Shown here piece by piece: positions 24,329-33,300 of a stretch of DNA of 39,061 bases. The notes under the pieces were generated by a model, which saw only the letters and a list, made by a program, of their open reading frames with translations, was not told the DNA's origin and made no database searches. Made by a program: the position numbers and the translations under genes. Position 1 is the stretch's first letter. Every line of letters starts with the position of its first letter. The DNA is from Planctomycetaceae bacterium (GTDB lineage: Bacteria > Planctomycetota > Phycisphaerae > Phycisphaerales > SM1A02): the NCBI GenBank assembly GCA_021297795.1, contig JAJTGL010000007.1:1-39061 (forward strand). The letters are read 5' to 3'.

Positions 24329-25984
24329 TCAATCGTTGATCGGACTGCGCGAGCCGCGGCCTCCGCGTCCGCGATTCGAGCCGGCCTTCGTGCCGCTGTC
24401 GGCGGGTGCCGCGGGTGATGTGCGCGGAATGCCCGAGCCCGGCGTTCCGGCGTCGGGCTTGACGGCCGGCGTTCCCGCATCGCCCTCGGCGCTCGCGGGC
24501 ACTTCCGAGTCGACCCGTGCGGCCACCTCGGCGCTGAGCGCAACGAGGCCATCGCGCTCGAAGTGATCGGCGCGGTCGAGCGCGGCGACCGTCGCAGCGA
24601 GGTCTGCGAAGCGGGCGAGGGTTTCGGGCTGCGCGGAGCCGGCGAGCGACCGGATGCGCGAGATCGCGTCGCGCACGAGCGCGCGGCGCTTGTGCTGGAG
24701 CTCGAGGAGCTCGATGCGCGCCACCACCTCGTCGAGGGCGGCGGGTGTCGAGCGCTCGACGAGCCGCGGGAGAATCCGGTCGGCGACCCGGCTTGCGGCC
24801 TCGCTGAGCGGTTCGAGCCGCACGTACGTGGCATCGAGGGTGTCGAGCACCGCGGTGTCGGTGTCGGCGGCCAGTTCCGGCAGCGCGACGACCGATTCGA
24901 CGAGCTTCGTCAGGATGCGCTCGTCGTCGAACAGCTCGGGATGGGTCGCACGCTGCCACTCCTCGACGACGCGTCGACCCTCGGAGCGCGGCAGCGCGAG
25001 GCGCAGGCGCCGGAGAAGCGCAAGATGCGCGTCGCGGATCGCGAGTTCGCTCGCGAACTCGGCATCGTCGATCGCCGCGAGTCGCTCCTCCGTGGCGGCA
25101 ACCCGCTCGGGGCTGCCGTAGCGCCAGAGCGGACCGGCCTCGGTTTCGATCGCCGCGCGCGAGGCATCGCCCTCGCGCAGCACTCGCGCGCGCTCGACGA
25201 GGAGCGCGGCCATCGCGTCGGCGTAGGAGAGGAGCGTGGGCGCGATCGCGACCTGCGAGCTCTCGGAGAGCCGCGCGCGCACAAGGAGCTCGCGCATCGC
25301 GATGGATGTCGACTCGAGCAGTCCGCCGCGCGAGAGCCGTGCGTCGAGCTCCATGAGCCGTTCGAAGGCGAGCACGTGGCGGCGCTCGGAGGGTGTCGCC
25401 AGCGCGATCGCCCGGAAGAGCGTCTTCTCGGCGTCGGCCGCCAGACGCATCGCTCGGTCGCGAAGCGCCAGCGCCTCGACCAGCTGGGGTGTCGCGCGCG
25501 GCTCGAAACCGCCCTGCGCGCCGTCGAAGTTGTAGGCCGCGGGGAGCAGCTGTCCGATGCGGCGGCCCGGATCGTCGCCGAGGCGCGCGTGCGCCGCGCG
25601 GTAGGCGTCGAAGTTCGCGAGGAGATCCTTGTTCGTGGCGAGCGCGGGGTCGACCGACTTCAGCATGGCCTCGAAGCGCGCGCGGTCGATCGGCTCCGGG
25701 ATCATCATGCGCTTGAGCGCAAGTTCGGCTTCCGATCGCGCCTGTTCCCGGATGTCCTGCGGTCGCGGGGTCGCGGGTGCCGCGAGCGGTGCGAGCGGCG
25801 GGGCGGTCGGAGGTGCAGGCGGCCGCGTCTCGGGGGGCACCGATGCGGGCGTCGAGGTCGGCGGCGTGGTGGTTTGCGACTGCGGCGCTGCGGGCGCCGC
25901 CGCACCATCCTGCATCGCGTCGACGCCACCGAGCCGGGGCGAACCCGCGAGGACCACCGCGCATGCGACGCATCGGAGGATCAT
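24329..25984 (-). CDS. Secreted Pro-rich, helical protein of unknown function
   Basis: The product is 551 residues. The N-terminus (MILRCVACAVVLAGSPRLGG) is a plausible signal peptide; a Cys at residue 8 is not in a clean lipobox. A Pro/Ala/Thr linker covers about 25-80. The rest is long, charged and almost wholly helical with many Arg/Glu/Leu repeats, suggesting a helical-repeat or coiled-coil scaffold. The C-terminus is again low complexity and ends Arg/Gly-rich (GRGGRGSRSPIND). No family was recognised. The start is ATG 25982-25984, with a TACACT hexamer six bases upstream. It is divergent from the EVE gene, only 43 bp apart. Confidence 0.7.
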   Translation of the reverse strand: MILRCVACAVVLAGSPRLGGVDAMQDGAAAPAAPQSQTTTPPTSTPASVPPETRPPAPPTAPPLAPLAAPATPRPQDIREQARSEAELALKRMMIPEPIDRARFEAMLKSVDPALATNKDLLANFDAYRAAHARLGDDPGRRIGQLLPAAYNFDGAQGGFEPRATPQLVEALALRDRAMRLAADAEKTLFRAIALATPSERRHVLAFERLMELDARLSRGGLLESTSIAMRELLVRARLSESSQVAIAPTLLSYADAMAALLVERARVLREGDASRAAIETEAGPLWRYGSPERVAATEERLAAIDDAEFASELAIRDAHLALLRRLRLALPRSEGRRVVEEWQRATHPELFDDERILTKLVESVVALPELAADTDTAVLDTLDATYVRLEPLSEAASRVADRILPRLVERSTPAALDEVVARIELLELQHKRRALVRDAISRIRSLAGSAQPETLARFADLAATVAALDRADHFERDGLVALSAEVAARVDSEVPASAEGDAGTPAVKPDAGTPGSGIPRTSPAAPADSGTKAGSNRGRGGRGSRSPIND

Positions 25985-25996
25985 GCGCGCAGTGTA
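25985..25996 (-). promoter_or_regulatory. -10-like TACACT, six nt before start (leaderless candidate)
   Basis: On the - strand TACACT (25996-25991) is followed by six bases (GCGCGC) and the ATG at 25984. It shares a 43-bp divergent region with the EVE promoter. Confidence 0.45.
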
Positions 25997-26015
25997 GGGG
26001 AAGGTGGCGAGCGGC

Positions 26016-26027
26016 TACCCTCCGGAC
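26016..26027 (+). promoter_or_regulatory. -10-like TACCCT, six nt before start (leaderless candidate)
   Basis: TACCCT at 26016-26021 ends six bases before the EVE gene ATG at 26028. No ribosome-binding site fits between them. Confidence 0.4.
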
Positions 26028-26675
26028 ATGCCTCGATTCTGGCTTCTCAAGTGCGAACCCGACGTGTACTCGATCGACGACCTCGCCCGCGACGGTCGGA
26101 CCGGTTGGGATGGCGTGCGGAACTACCAGGTGCGCAACTTCATGCGCGACGAGATGCAGCCGGGCGACCTCGGCGTCTTCTATCACTCGAACGCCACGCC
26201 GTCCGGCGCCGCGGGCATCCTTCGCATCGAGCGGACCGGGGTGCCGGATCCCACCCAGTTCGACCCGAAGAGCGAGTACCACGACCCGGCGTCGCGACGC
26301 GACCAGCCGACCTGGCTGATGTGCGAGGTGTCGTTCGTGGAGCGGTTCGACGCGGTGATCGCGCTCGAGACCCTTCGCGCACGGCCCGAACTCGCGGACA
26401 TGCTGATCCTTCGCCGAGGGAACCGGCTCTCGATCACGCCGCTCGAGCCGCGCGAGTTCGAGGCGATCCGGGCGCTTGGGCGTACGGGTCCATCGGGCGG
26501 GTCCGCCGGAAAGGCCGCCTCGAATGGGGCCATGAATGGGGCCATGAACGGGGCCACGAAAGGGGTCACTCGGTCGAAGGGGAAGGCGTCGACCACCGCC
26601 ACGTCCGACGCGGGCCGCGCGCGGACCGCGAAGGGTGCTGCGCGGGCCGGAGCCGTCCGCAGAGGTGCGCGGTAG
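26028..26675 (+). CDS. EVE-domain protein with basic low-complexity tail
   Basis: The product is 215 residues. Residues 1-150 are a complete EVE (PUA-like) domain: FWLLKCEPDVYSIDDL, WDGVRNYQVRNFMRDEM, GDLGVFYHSNATPSGAAGI, a YHDPASRRDQPTWLMCEV stretch and LILRRGNRLSITPLE. EVE domains bind modified bases in DNA or RNA, and some occur near restriction systems; none is visible here. From about 160 the tail is Lys/Arg/Ala/Gly-rich with a threefold NGAM/NGAT repeat (a 12-bp DNA repeat near 26521-26560). It probably adds non-specific nucleic-acid binding. ATG 26028 is used because TACCCT sits just upstream. Confidence 0.92.
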   Translation: MPRFWLLKCEPDVYSIDDLARDGRTGWDGVRNYQVRNFMRDEMQPGDLGVFYHSNATPSGAAGILRIERTGVPDPTQFDPKSEYHDPASRRDQPTWLMCEVSFVERFDAVIALETLRARPELADMLILRRGNRLSITPLEPREFEAIRALGRTGPSGGSAGKAASNGAMNGAMNGATKGVTRSKGKASTTATSDAGRARTAKGAARAGAVRRGAR

Positions 26676-26764
26676 AATGCGCGACGCAGGCTCCGGCGTC
26701 ACCCCGGGCCACGCACGCCGGATCCGTGATTCGGCGCCCTGAACGGTGACGGGGCCAGGCGGCC

Positions 26765-26824
26765 CGTGTGTCGCACGTGTGTCGCACGCAGGCCCGGCTC
26801 GCCAGCATCGGGAGCGCAAGCTCC
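26765..26824 (+). promoter_or_regulatory. Tandem 11-bp repeat and GCAA-loop hairpin upstream of lemA-like gene
   Basis: CGTGTGTCGCA is repeated at 26765-26775 and 26776-26786. GGAGC (26811-26815) and GCTCC (26820-26824) pair around the GNRA loop GCAA, directly before the ribosome site AAAGGGAG. The repeat could be an operator and the hairpin could stabilise or regulate the leader. Function is untested. Confidence 0.35.
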
Positions 26825-26841
26825 GAAAGGGAGTGTCGGAC

Positions 26842-27411
26842 ATGGGTTGGTTCCTTCTCGCCGGTTGCGGTGGAATCGTGGTGCTCGCGCTTGCCGTGGG
26901 TGCTTGGTTGATCTCGGTCTACAACAGCCTCGCCCGCGGCAAGGTCGGGGTGCAGGGGGCGTGGGCGGATATCGACGTCCAGCTGAAGCGACGTCACGAT
27001 CTCATCCCGAACCTCGTCGAGACCGTCAAGGGCTATGCGAAGCACGAGCGCGACGCGCTCGAGGCCGTGATCGCCGCGCGCGCCCGCGCGGTCTCCGCAG
27101 GGCCGATCGAGGACAAGATCGCCGCGGAGGGTGGACTGAGCTCCGCGCTCGGACGGCTCATGGCCATCGCCGAGGCGTACCCCGACCTCAAGGCGAACAC
27201 GAATTTCATGGAGCTGCAGCGCGAGCTCACCTCCACCGAGAACATCATCTCGCAGGCGCGCACGGGCTACAACACGACGACCGGCGTCTACAACCAGACG
27301 CTCGTCGTGTTCCCGACGAACCTCGTGGCGAACCTCTTCGGCTTCCGCGCGATGCCGTTCTTCGAGGTCACCGACGCCAACGAGCGGAACGCGCCGCAGG
27401 TGAAGTTCTGA
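26842..27411 (+). CDS. lemA: LemA-family membrane protein
   Basis: The product is 189 residues, usual for the family. One N-terminal membrane segment (LLAGCGGIVVLALAVGAWLISV) is followed by the hallmark YNSLARGKVGVQGAWADIDVQLKRRHDLIPNLVETVKGYAKHE-type helix and FMELQRELTSTENIISQARTGYN, then VYNQTLVVFPTNL. LemA proteins are anchored in the cytoplasmic membrane with a four-helix-like domain; the function is not settled. ATG 26842 is preferred over a GTG at 26833 because AAGGGAG is about eight bases away. The next gene encodes a membrane protein, a common LemA arrangement. Confidence 0.93.
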   Translation: MGWFLLAGCGGIVVLALAVGAWLISVYNSLARGKVGVQGAWADIDVQLKRRHDLIPNLVETVKGYAKHERDALEAVIAARARAVSAGPIEDKIAAEGGLSSALGRLMAIAEAYPDLKANTNFMELQRELTSTENIISQARTGYNTTTGVYNQTLVVFPTNLVANLFGFRAMPFFEVTDANERNAPQVKF

Positions 27412-27532
27412 GTCTGAGCCCTGGCTCCGGCGTCGTTCGACTGGGTGCCTGGAGACGAGATTCCGGGAACGGATGACCTCCGCCGCCGGTCATCGCCTCC
27501 AGCGCGAACCGCCCGGCTCGATTGCAGCCGAC

Positions 27533-28273
27533 ATGCCACCCGAGGCCATCATGTTCATCGTCGTGACGATCGGCGTTGTCGGCCTCGCGGTGGCGCTGTT
27601 CCTGCTGCATCGGCGCGCCGAGCGCGCGCGCACCGAGGCGATGCGGGCGTGGTCGGAACGCATCGGGCTCGGATTCACCGAGCAGGACGACTCGCTCGCC
27701 ATCGCGCGCGAGAACGGCACCTTCCCGCTGTTCGGGGCCGGACGCAGCCAGAAGCTCCGCAACCTCTGCTCGGGAGAGGTCGAGATCGCGGACATGCGCG
27801 CCTCGCTGGTCTGCGGCGACCTCGACTACACGGTCGGCAGCGGCAAGCAGGCGCGGCGAATCAGGACGACCTTCATCCTCCTCGTCCCGACCTTCCGCAT
27901 GACCGCGATGCTCGACATCCGTCCTGAGAACTGGTTCGACAAGGCGAAGGCGCTGGCCGGATTCAACGACATCGACTTTCCCGACGAGGAGTTCTCGCGG
28001 CGATTCCACGTCACGTGCAGCGACCCTGCGTTCGCGGTCGAGCTCCTCGGAGGTGGCCTCACGCGCCACTTCCTCGAGAAGCGTCCGCTGCTTGCCGCGC
28101 CTCCGATGCTCGCGTGGCATCCGAAGGGACTCCTCCTCTGGTCGCCGAAGCGATGGGAGCCGGCGGCGCTCGACGACGCGATCGATTGGATGAGCGGATT
28201 CCTCTCGGGGATTCCCGAGGAACTGCGTCGCCGCTCCACTGCGGCCGATGGCGGCGATGCGGGCGACGCCTGA
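27533..28273 (+). CDS. Single-pass membrane protein, possibly DUF3137-like
   Basis: The product is 246 residues from ATG 27533; ATG 27551 is an alternative. One membrane segment (IMFIVVTIGVVGLAVALFLL) is followed by a charged helix (HRRAERARTEAMRAWSERIG) and a soluble beta-rich domain. Visible patches include GEVEIADMRASLVCGDLDYTVG, TTFILLVPTFRM, DIRPENWFDKAKA and DEEFSRRFHVTCSDPAFAVELLG. The last patch resembles DUF3137 proteins, which often neighbour LemA; I am not certain. The ribosome site is weak. It follows lemA by 121 bp and precedes ruvB by 38 bp, all on the + strand. Confidence 0.65.
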   Translation: MPPEAIMFIVVTIGVVGLAVALFLLHRRAERARTEAMRAWSERIGLGFTEQDDSLAIARENGTFPLFGAGRSQKLRNLCSGEVEIADMRASLVCGDLDYTVGSGKQARRIRTTFILLVPTFRMTAMLDIRPENWFDKAKALAGFNDIDFPDEEFSRRFHVTCSDPAFAVELLGGGLTRHFLEKRPLLAAPPMLAWHPKGLLLWSPKRWEPAALDDAIDWMSGFLSGIPEELRRRSTAADGGDAGDA

Positions 28274-28299
28274 CCGTCGCGATGCGCCCGTCGCGCGAG

Positions 28300-28311
28300 T
28301 ATCCTGCACGC
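28300..28311 (+). promoter_or_regulatory. -10-like TATCCT, six nt before start (leaderless candidate)
   Basis: TATCCT at 28300-28305 ends six bases before the ruvB ATG at 28312, with no Shine-Dalgarno between. The upstream gene ends at 28273. Confidence 0.45.
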
Positions 28312-29361
28312 ATGCCGAAGGAGCGCATGGTTTCGCAGGCCGCGGTCGTCCGCGAGGACGAGGGCGATGAAGCGCCCCAGACGCTCGAGATCCGTCCGCG
28401 CGCCCTCGCCGACTACATCGGTCAGCGCGCGCTCGTCGAGCGGCTCGGGATCGCGCTCGACGCCGCGAAGGCGCGCGGCGAGACGATGGAGCACGTGCTG
28501 CTGCATGGTCCGCCCGGCCTCGGCAAGACGACGCTCGCGCACGTCATCGCGACCGAGATGGGGTCGAAGGCCTTCGTCACGAGCGGCCCCGCGCTCACGA
28601 AGGCGAGCGATCTCGTCGGCACGCTCACGAAGATGGAGGAACGCGACGTGCTCTTCATCGACGAGATCCACCGGCTCCCGGCCAGCGTCGAGGAGTACAT
28701 CTACCCGGCGATGGAGGACCGCAGGATCGACTTCACGCTCGACAGCGGCATGCACGCGCGCGTCGTCACGATCCCGCTGAAGCCGTTCACGCTGATCGGC
28801 GCGACCACGCGCGCGGGGCTTCTCACGCAGGCGCTCCGCAGCCGCTTCGGCATCGCGCACCATCTCGAGTTCTACGCGCACGAAGATCTCGTCGCGATCC
28901 TCGTGCGCGCGGCCGGCATCTACGGCATGCAGGGGATCCGCGGCGAGGCGTTCGATGCGATCGCGTCGCGCGCGCGCGGAACGCCTCGCATCGCCCTCCG
29001 GCTTCTCCGTCGCGTGCGCGACTTCGCCGATGTCCGTGCGCAGGGCTCGGCCGACGCGAAGGTGGTCGCGGGCGCGCTCCGCCTCGAGGGCATCGACGAT
29101 CGCGGGCTCGACGACCTCGACCGCAAGTACCTCCGTGCGGTTGCCGACATCTACCGCGGGGGCCCCGTCGGACTCGAGGCGATCGCCGCCACGCTCGCGG
29201 AGGACGCAGGCACGCTCGAGGACGTGGTGGAGCCCTATCTCCTGCAGATCGGATTCCTCGCGCGCACGCGGCAGGGCCGCAGACTGACGAAGCCCGGCGC
29301 GGATGCGATCGGGTTCACGCTTCCAGGCGAGCCTGGTCTTCCCGGTTTCCCCGAACAGTGA
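28312..29361 (+). CDS. ruvB: Holliday junction branch-migration helicase RuvB
   Basis: RuvB is the hexameric AAA+ motor that, with RuvA, drives branch migration in homologous recombination. The 349-residue product has the N-terminal RPRALADYIGQ, Walker A GPPGLGKTT, Walker B DVLFIDEIHRL, the sensor region PFTLIGATTRAG, the arginine-finger region ALRSRFG and the C-terminal winged helix (GRRLTKPGADAIGF). ATG 28312 is preferred; no ribosome site precedes it and TATCCT ends six bases away. No ruvA or ruvC lies beside it. It is convergent with the Alg13-like gene, 13 bp apart. Confidence 0.97.
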   Translation: MPKERMVSQAAVVREDEGDEAPQTLEIRPRALADYIGQRALVERLGIALDAAKARGETMEHVLLHGPPGLGKTTLAHVIATEMGSKAFVTSGPALTKASDLVGTLTKMEERDVLFIDEIHRLPASVEEYIYPAMEDRRIDFTLDSGMHARVVTIPLKPFTLIGATTRAGLLTQALRSRFGIAHHLEFYAHEDLVAILVRAAGIYGMQGIRGEAFDAIASRARGTPRIALRLLRRVRDFADVRAQGSADAKVVAGALRLEGIDDRGLDDLDRKYLRAVADIYRGGPVGLEAIAATLAEDAGTLEDVVEPYLLQIGFLARTRQGRRLTKPGADAIGFTLPGEPGLPGFPEQ

Positions 29362-29374
29362 CGCGCACGGTCGA

Positions 29375-29869
29375 TCACGCGCGCGGAGCGCGACCGCTCC
29401 AGACGAAGTCGCGGATCGCGGAGAGCAGGGCCGGCGAGGCGTCGCTCGAGATCCGCTCGCCTCCGCGGAGCTCGCCGAGTCGATCGAGAAGGGCCGGTAG
29501 TTCCTCCGGCTCCCACGCCACGAAGAACCCCGCGCGTCCCTCGAGGCTGCGTGCGCTGGCCGACTGGTGCTCGTTGCGCGTCTCGCCGAGCGAGGCCTTG
29601 CGCGGCATCACCACGATCGGCTTGCCGCGCTCGAGGCAACCGAGGATGGTGCCCATGCCGACGTGTGCGACGATCGCATCGGCGCGGTCGAAGAGCCGCG
29701 CGGCCTCGTCCGGGGGCACGAAGTCCGCGCCCTCGAAACCCGAGAGATCGACGGTCGTTCCACCGTGCTGGAAGTAGATGTCGCGCACGCCGCGCTCGCG
29801 CGCCCACTTCGCGACGGGCGCGATCATGCGGTCGAACGGCAACTGGGAGCCCACGGTGACGAGGATCAA
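29375..29869 (-). CDS. Alg13/PssE/EpsF-like glycosyltransferase catalytic subunit
   Basis: The product is 164 residues. The start is a TTG at 29867-29869, chosen because AGGAG lies seven bases upstream and the protein then begins LILVTVGSQLPFDRMI, as in Alg13-type proteins. It has the GT28 C-terminal-domain motifs: VRDIYFQHGGTTVD, FVPPDEAARLFDRADAIVAHVGMGTILGCLERGKPIVVMPR. Homologues form the UDP-sugar-binding half of a two-subunit transferase with an Alg14-like anchor. The TTGA overlap couples it to the Alg14-like gene directly upstream. The sugar and acceptor cannot be read from sequence. Confidence 0.9.
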   Translation of the reverse strand: MILVTVGSQLPFDRMIAPVAKWARERGVRDIYFQHGGTTVDLSGFEGADFVPPDEAARLFDRADAIVAHVGMGTILGCLERGKPIVVMPRKASLGETRNEHQSASARSLEGRAGFFVAWEPEELPALLDRLGELRGGERISSDASPALLSAIRDFVWSGRAPRA

Positions 29870-30366
29870 ACCACAGCTCCTGCGTAGTAGGCGCGGCCCT
29901 TCACGCGACGGCGTTGTTGCGTCGTGTGTTGCGCTGGGAGCGCCTCGCCGAGGTGCGGCCACTGCGTCAGCGCGAGATCGGCGAACGCCGACGCCTTGCG
30001 GCCGGAGAGCGACAGTTCCTCGGCGTTGGCGAAGCTGTCGAGCCAGAGTGTTCGTGCTCCAACGAGTCGTCCGAAGCGCAGTGCGAAGAACCCCGGCGCC
30101 GCGCCGGTCGAGACGATCGCGTCGGGACGGATGCGCACGACCAGCCAGAGCACGCAGAGGATGGACCACACGAGCTTCACACGGTCCCAGCGCGAGGCAT
30201 CGGGAACGAACACGAAGCGATCGGGCGCGACCTCCTTCGCAAGCCCGGCGTCGGTCGAGGCCCACGTCGTGTCGCAACCCTCGAACGCGCGCCGCAGCCT
30301 CCTGAGCTGCGTCCAGTGGCCTCCACGCGAGGAGATCGCGAGCACGCGCGGCGCACGTCGCGTCAC
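29866..30366 (-). CDS. Alg14/PssD/EpsE-like glycosyltransferase subunit
   Basis: The product is 166 residues from GTG 30364-30366. It opens with PRVLAISSRGGHWTQLRRL, the family signature (SSGGH-type), then a membrane-associating stretch (VKLVWSILCVLWLVVRIRP), VSTGAAPGFFALRFGRLVGARTLWLDSFAN and a C-terminal Arg-rich end. Alg14-like proteins anchor and recruit the Alg13-like catalytic subunit at the cytoplasmic membrane. Its GTG overlaps the LptD stop (GTGA) and its TGA overlaps the TTG of the next gene, so lptD, this gene and the Alg13-like gene are coupled. A separate upstream extension exists but is antisense-like to lptD. Confidence 0.9.
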   Translation of the reverse strand: MTRRAPRVLAISSRGGHWTQLRRLRRAFEGCDTTWASTDAGLAKEVAPDRFVFVPDASRWDRVKLVWSILCVLWLVVRIRPDAIVSTGAAPGFFALRFGRLVGARTLWLDSFANAEELSLSGRKASAFADLALTQWPHLGEALPAQHTTQQRRRVKGRAYYAGAVV

Positions 30367-33300
30367 CGATAGCCTCCCATGGCGGGGTTGTAGGCGCCGA
30401 AGTTGGAGCTCTTGGAGCCGGCGGGGATCGAGAGCGACAAGCCGATGAACGTGTCGTCCTCGATGAGGTCGTAGCCGGCGCTCGCGTTGAGGTCGAAGTC
30501 GGGGAACGTACGCGTCAGCGAACCCGCCATCGCGCGCAGTTCGCCCGCCTCGATGTCGTACTGCGGGCTGACCGCGATCATGTAGCGCTTGCCGGCGCGG
30601 TAGAGGACGCCCGCCTGGAGGAGTTCGCTCGACGTCGGCGCGATGTAGCGGTACTCGACGTACGTGCTCACCACCGGCGAGTGGCGCATCTCGATGCCGA
30701 GCGATCCGAGCGCGAGGTTCGGCAGGATCGATCCGTCGTCGGTGACGAAGTCGGTGTCCTCGAAGAGGTACTTCATCGTGCCGCCGAGCGTGAGCGAGTC
30801 GGACATCTGCCACGTCGTCATGCCGTAGGCGTGGCTACCCCACTGCGAGAACTCGGGGCGGAACGCGTAGAACGACGGGATCGGCGACTGGCTCCAGCGC
30901 AGGATCGCGGCGGGATCCGCCGGATCGAGCGGCTCCGGCGTGAAGTCGCTGCCCGCGTCGTTCAGCACCGCGCCGAGATCGAGCTTCACCCAGTCGACCG
31001 ACTGCCATGCGCCCGAGCCGCCGCGCTGCGTCTGGAAGGTGTTGCGGACGCCGATGTTCACCGCGGCTCCGCCGGTCGTGCCTTCGTAATCCTGGTCGTA
31101 GACCGGGAGCACGCCCGTTTCGAGCGAATCCCAGCCGGCCCACAGCGTTCCGTAGGGCTCGACGATGTGACGCATGCGATTGACATCGAGCAGCCGACTC
31201 TGCGCGGTGTCGTCCACGCGCACGAACTTCAGCGAGCCGCGAACACCGCCGCCCGCCTGGAAGCGCAGGTTCTCCGCGTCGCGGGAGTACTGGTCGAACT
31301 CGTCCATCACGTAACCGGTCGCCTGGCCGCTGACGAACGGCGTGACCGTCGCCACGCCGTCGGTGAGCGGGAGGCTCAGCTCGTGCCGCGTGTCGAGACG
31401 CGACACGGCGTTGTCTCGGTAGCCGGCGTCGTCGAAGCCGTCGGAGACCTGCTCGTTCGGCAGGATCGCGCCACCCCACGCGCCGACCGGCACGCCCAGC
31501 GAATTCGGCGAGCCCGCGGTCGGGTTCAGCGACATCAGGTTCGCCGACCACTGCTGCGACCAGGTGAGCCCCTCGAACGGCTCGTCGCCGTAGCGGCGGT
31601 ACGAGAGCTCGGGGAACTTGTCGACCACGTAGCTGCGGCTCGCGAGGAGGTACGAGTTCGAGATGAAGTCGTTGAGGTCGTACTTCGCGAGCAGCGAGAG
31701 CGCCGTGTTGTCGGAGACGCCGTTGAAGAAGACGCTGGTCTCGTACTCGCGGCGGTTGTCGAAGTCGACCTCGCGCCACGCGCTCGCGAACGTCTCGTCG
31801 GAGAGGTAGGCGAGCTGCGTCTGCAGCGCCCAGTCGTTCGAGAGCGCCGTCTGCCACTCGGCGTCGATCACGCCGCGCGGACCCGCGTCGACCTCGACGT
31901 CGAGGCCGGAGCTCGTGCGGTCGGTGCCGCCGAAGTCGTAGAGACCGTAGAGATCGATCACGCCCGAGCCGAGGCCTTCGCTCAGCGAGAACGTGGTGCC
32001 GACGCCCGGACCGCGCTCGGTGTAGCCGTCGATCGACAGCTCCGCATCGAGACCGGCGACGGGCGCGCTTCCCACGAGCGCGAGCAGATCCCAGTCGGTG
32101 CCGAGTTCGACGCCGCGTCCCTGCTCGTAACCGGTCTGCAGTCCGCGCAGCGGGATGCGGTCGACGCGTCCTTCGTAGCCGGGCAGCGGCAGGATCCGCC
32201 CGCCGCCCACCTCGATCGCCGCGCCGTCGGCGTCGATGTACATGCCGCCGGTGCCCGGTTCGCCCGGCAGATCCGGCTGCTGCGTGACGGTGACGCGGTC
32301 GACGCCGATGGCGAGGTGCGGCGTGAAGAACTCGCTCGTCGACACGGTCGCGCGCTCGGCCACCCACTGGTCGGCCGCGACCTGGCGCATCTCGGCCGCG
32401 CGCGTGTAGATCGGAAGCTCGGTGCGCCGGCGGTCGTAGGTGCGCAGCACGGCGTCGACGATCGCGGCTCGGTTCTCGACGAGGTCGTAGTAGACCTGCG
32501 CCCCGCGCAGCGTGTACTCGCCGTCCGACGCGTGCACCGCGCCCTCGAGGTAGATCCCCTCGACGCTCGATGCCTGCAGCGTGCGCGAGCCTTCGCGCAG
32601 GCCGGTCAGCGAACCGGCCGCGAGGAAGATCACGCCGCGCTCGGCCGACAGCTGGAGCCGTCGCTCCTCGCCGTTCACGCTGCCGAGGTACTCGAGCTCG
32701 ACCATGCCCTGCACGGCCACCCGGTCGTTGCGCTCGTCGATCACGACGCTGTCGGCCGAGAAGCTGACGGTGCCGTCGGGCCGGAAGATCGGCACGGCGC
32801 CCACGGAGGGCGCGGCGAGTTCGATCGAGGAAGGGAGGTCGTCGGGCGCGGCGGTCGGCGCACCCGCGAGCGCGCCGCCCGGCACCGGCATCGGATCGGC
32901 CGGCTTCGCGGGCACATCGCGCGTCGGCTGCGCCTGCAGCGTCACGGTGCCGTCGTCGATGCCCTTCGCGAGTTGCTGGAGATAGCGCGCGAGTCGCGCG
33001 TTGCCGGCGGCGATGAACGCCGCATCGCGCGGTGCGCCGTTCTCGGGAGCGACCAGCGTCAGCTTCGTCTCGCCGAGGAAGGACGTGGTCACGAGGAGAT
33101 CGCGCCCGCTGGCGCCGAGGCCCGCGCGCCGCGTGGGTTCCTCGGCGCGCTCGAACCAGACGGCGATCTGCGTGGCGTCGCCCGTCGCGAGCGGCAGCCT
33201 GTTGATCCAGACGCTCGCGCGCTTCGCGCTGAAGGAGTAGCCGCCGAGCGAGACCCGGACGTCGCCCTCGAGGAACAGCCGCTGCGTGTCGTCGACCTTC

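Noticed and set aside
26765-26841. Known riboswitch upstream of lemA
   Set aside because: Only a short GNRA hairpin and a tandem repeat are visible; the conserved cores of c-di-GMP, SAM or SAH riboswitches are absent.
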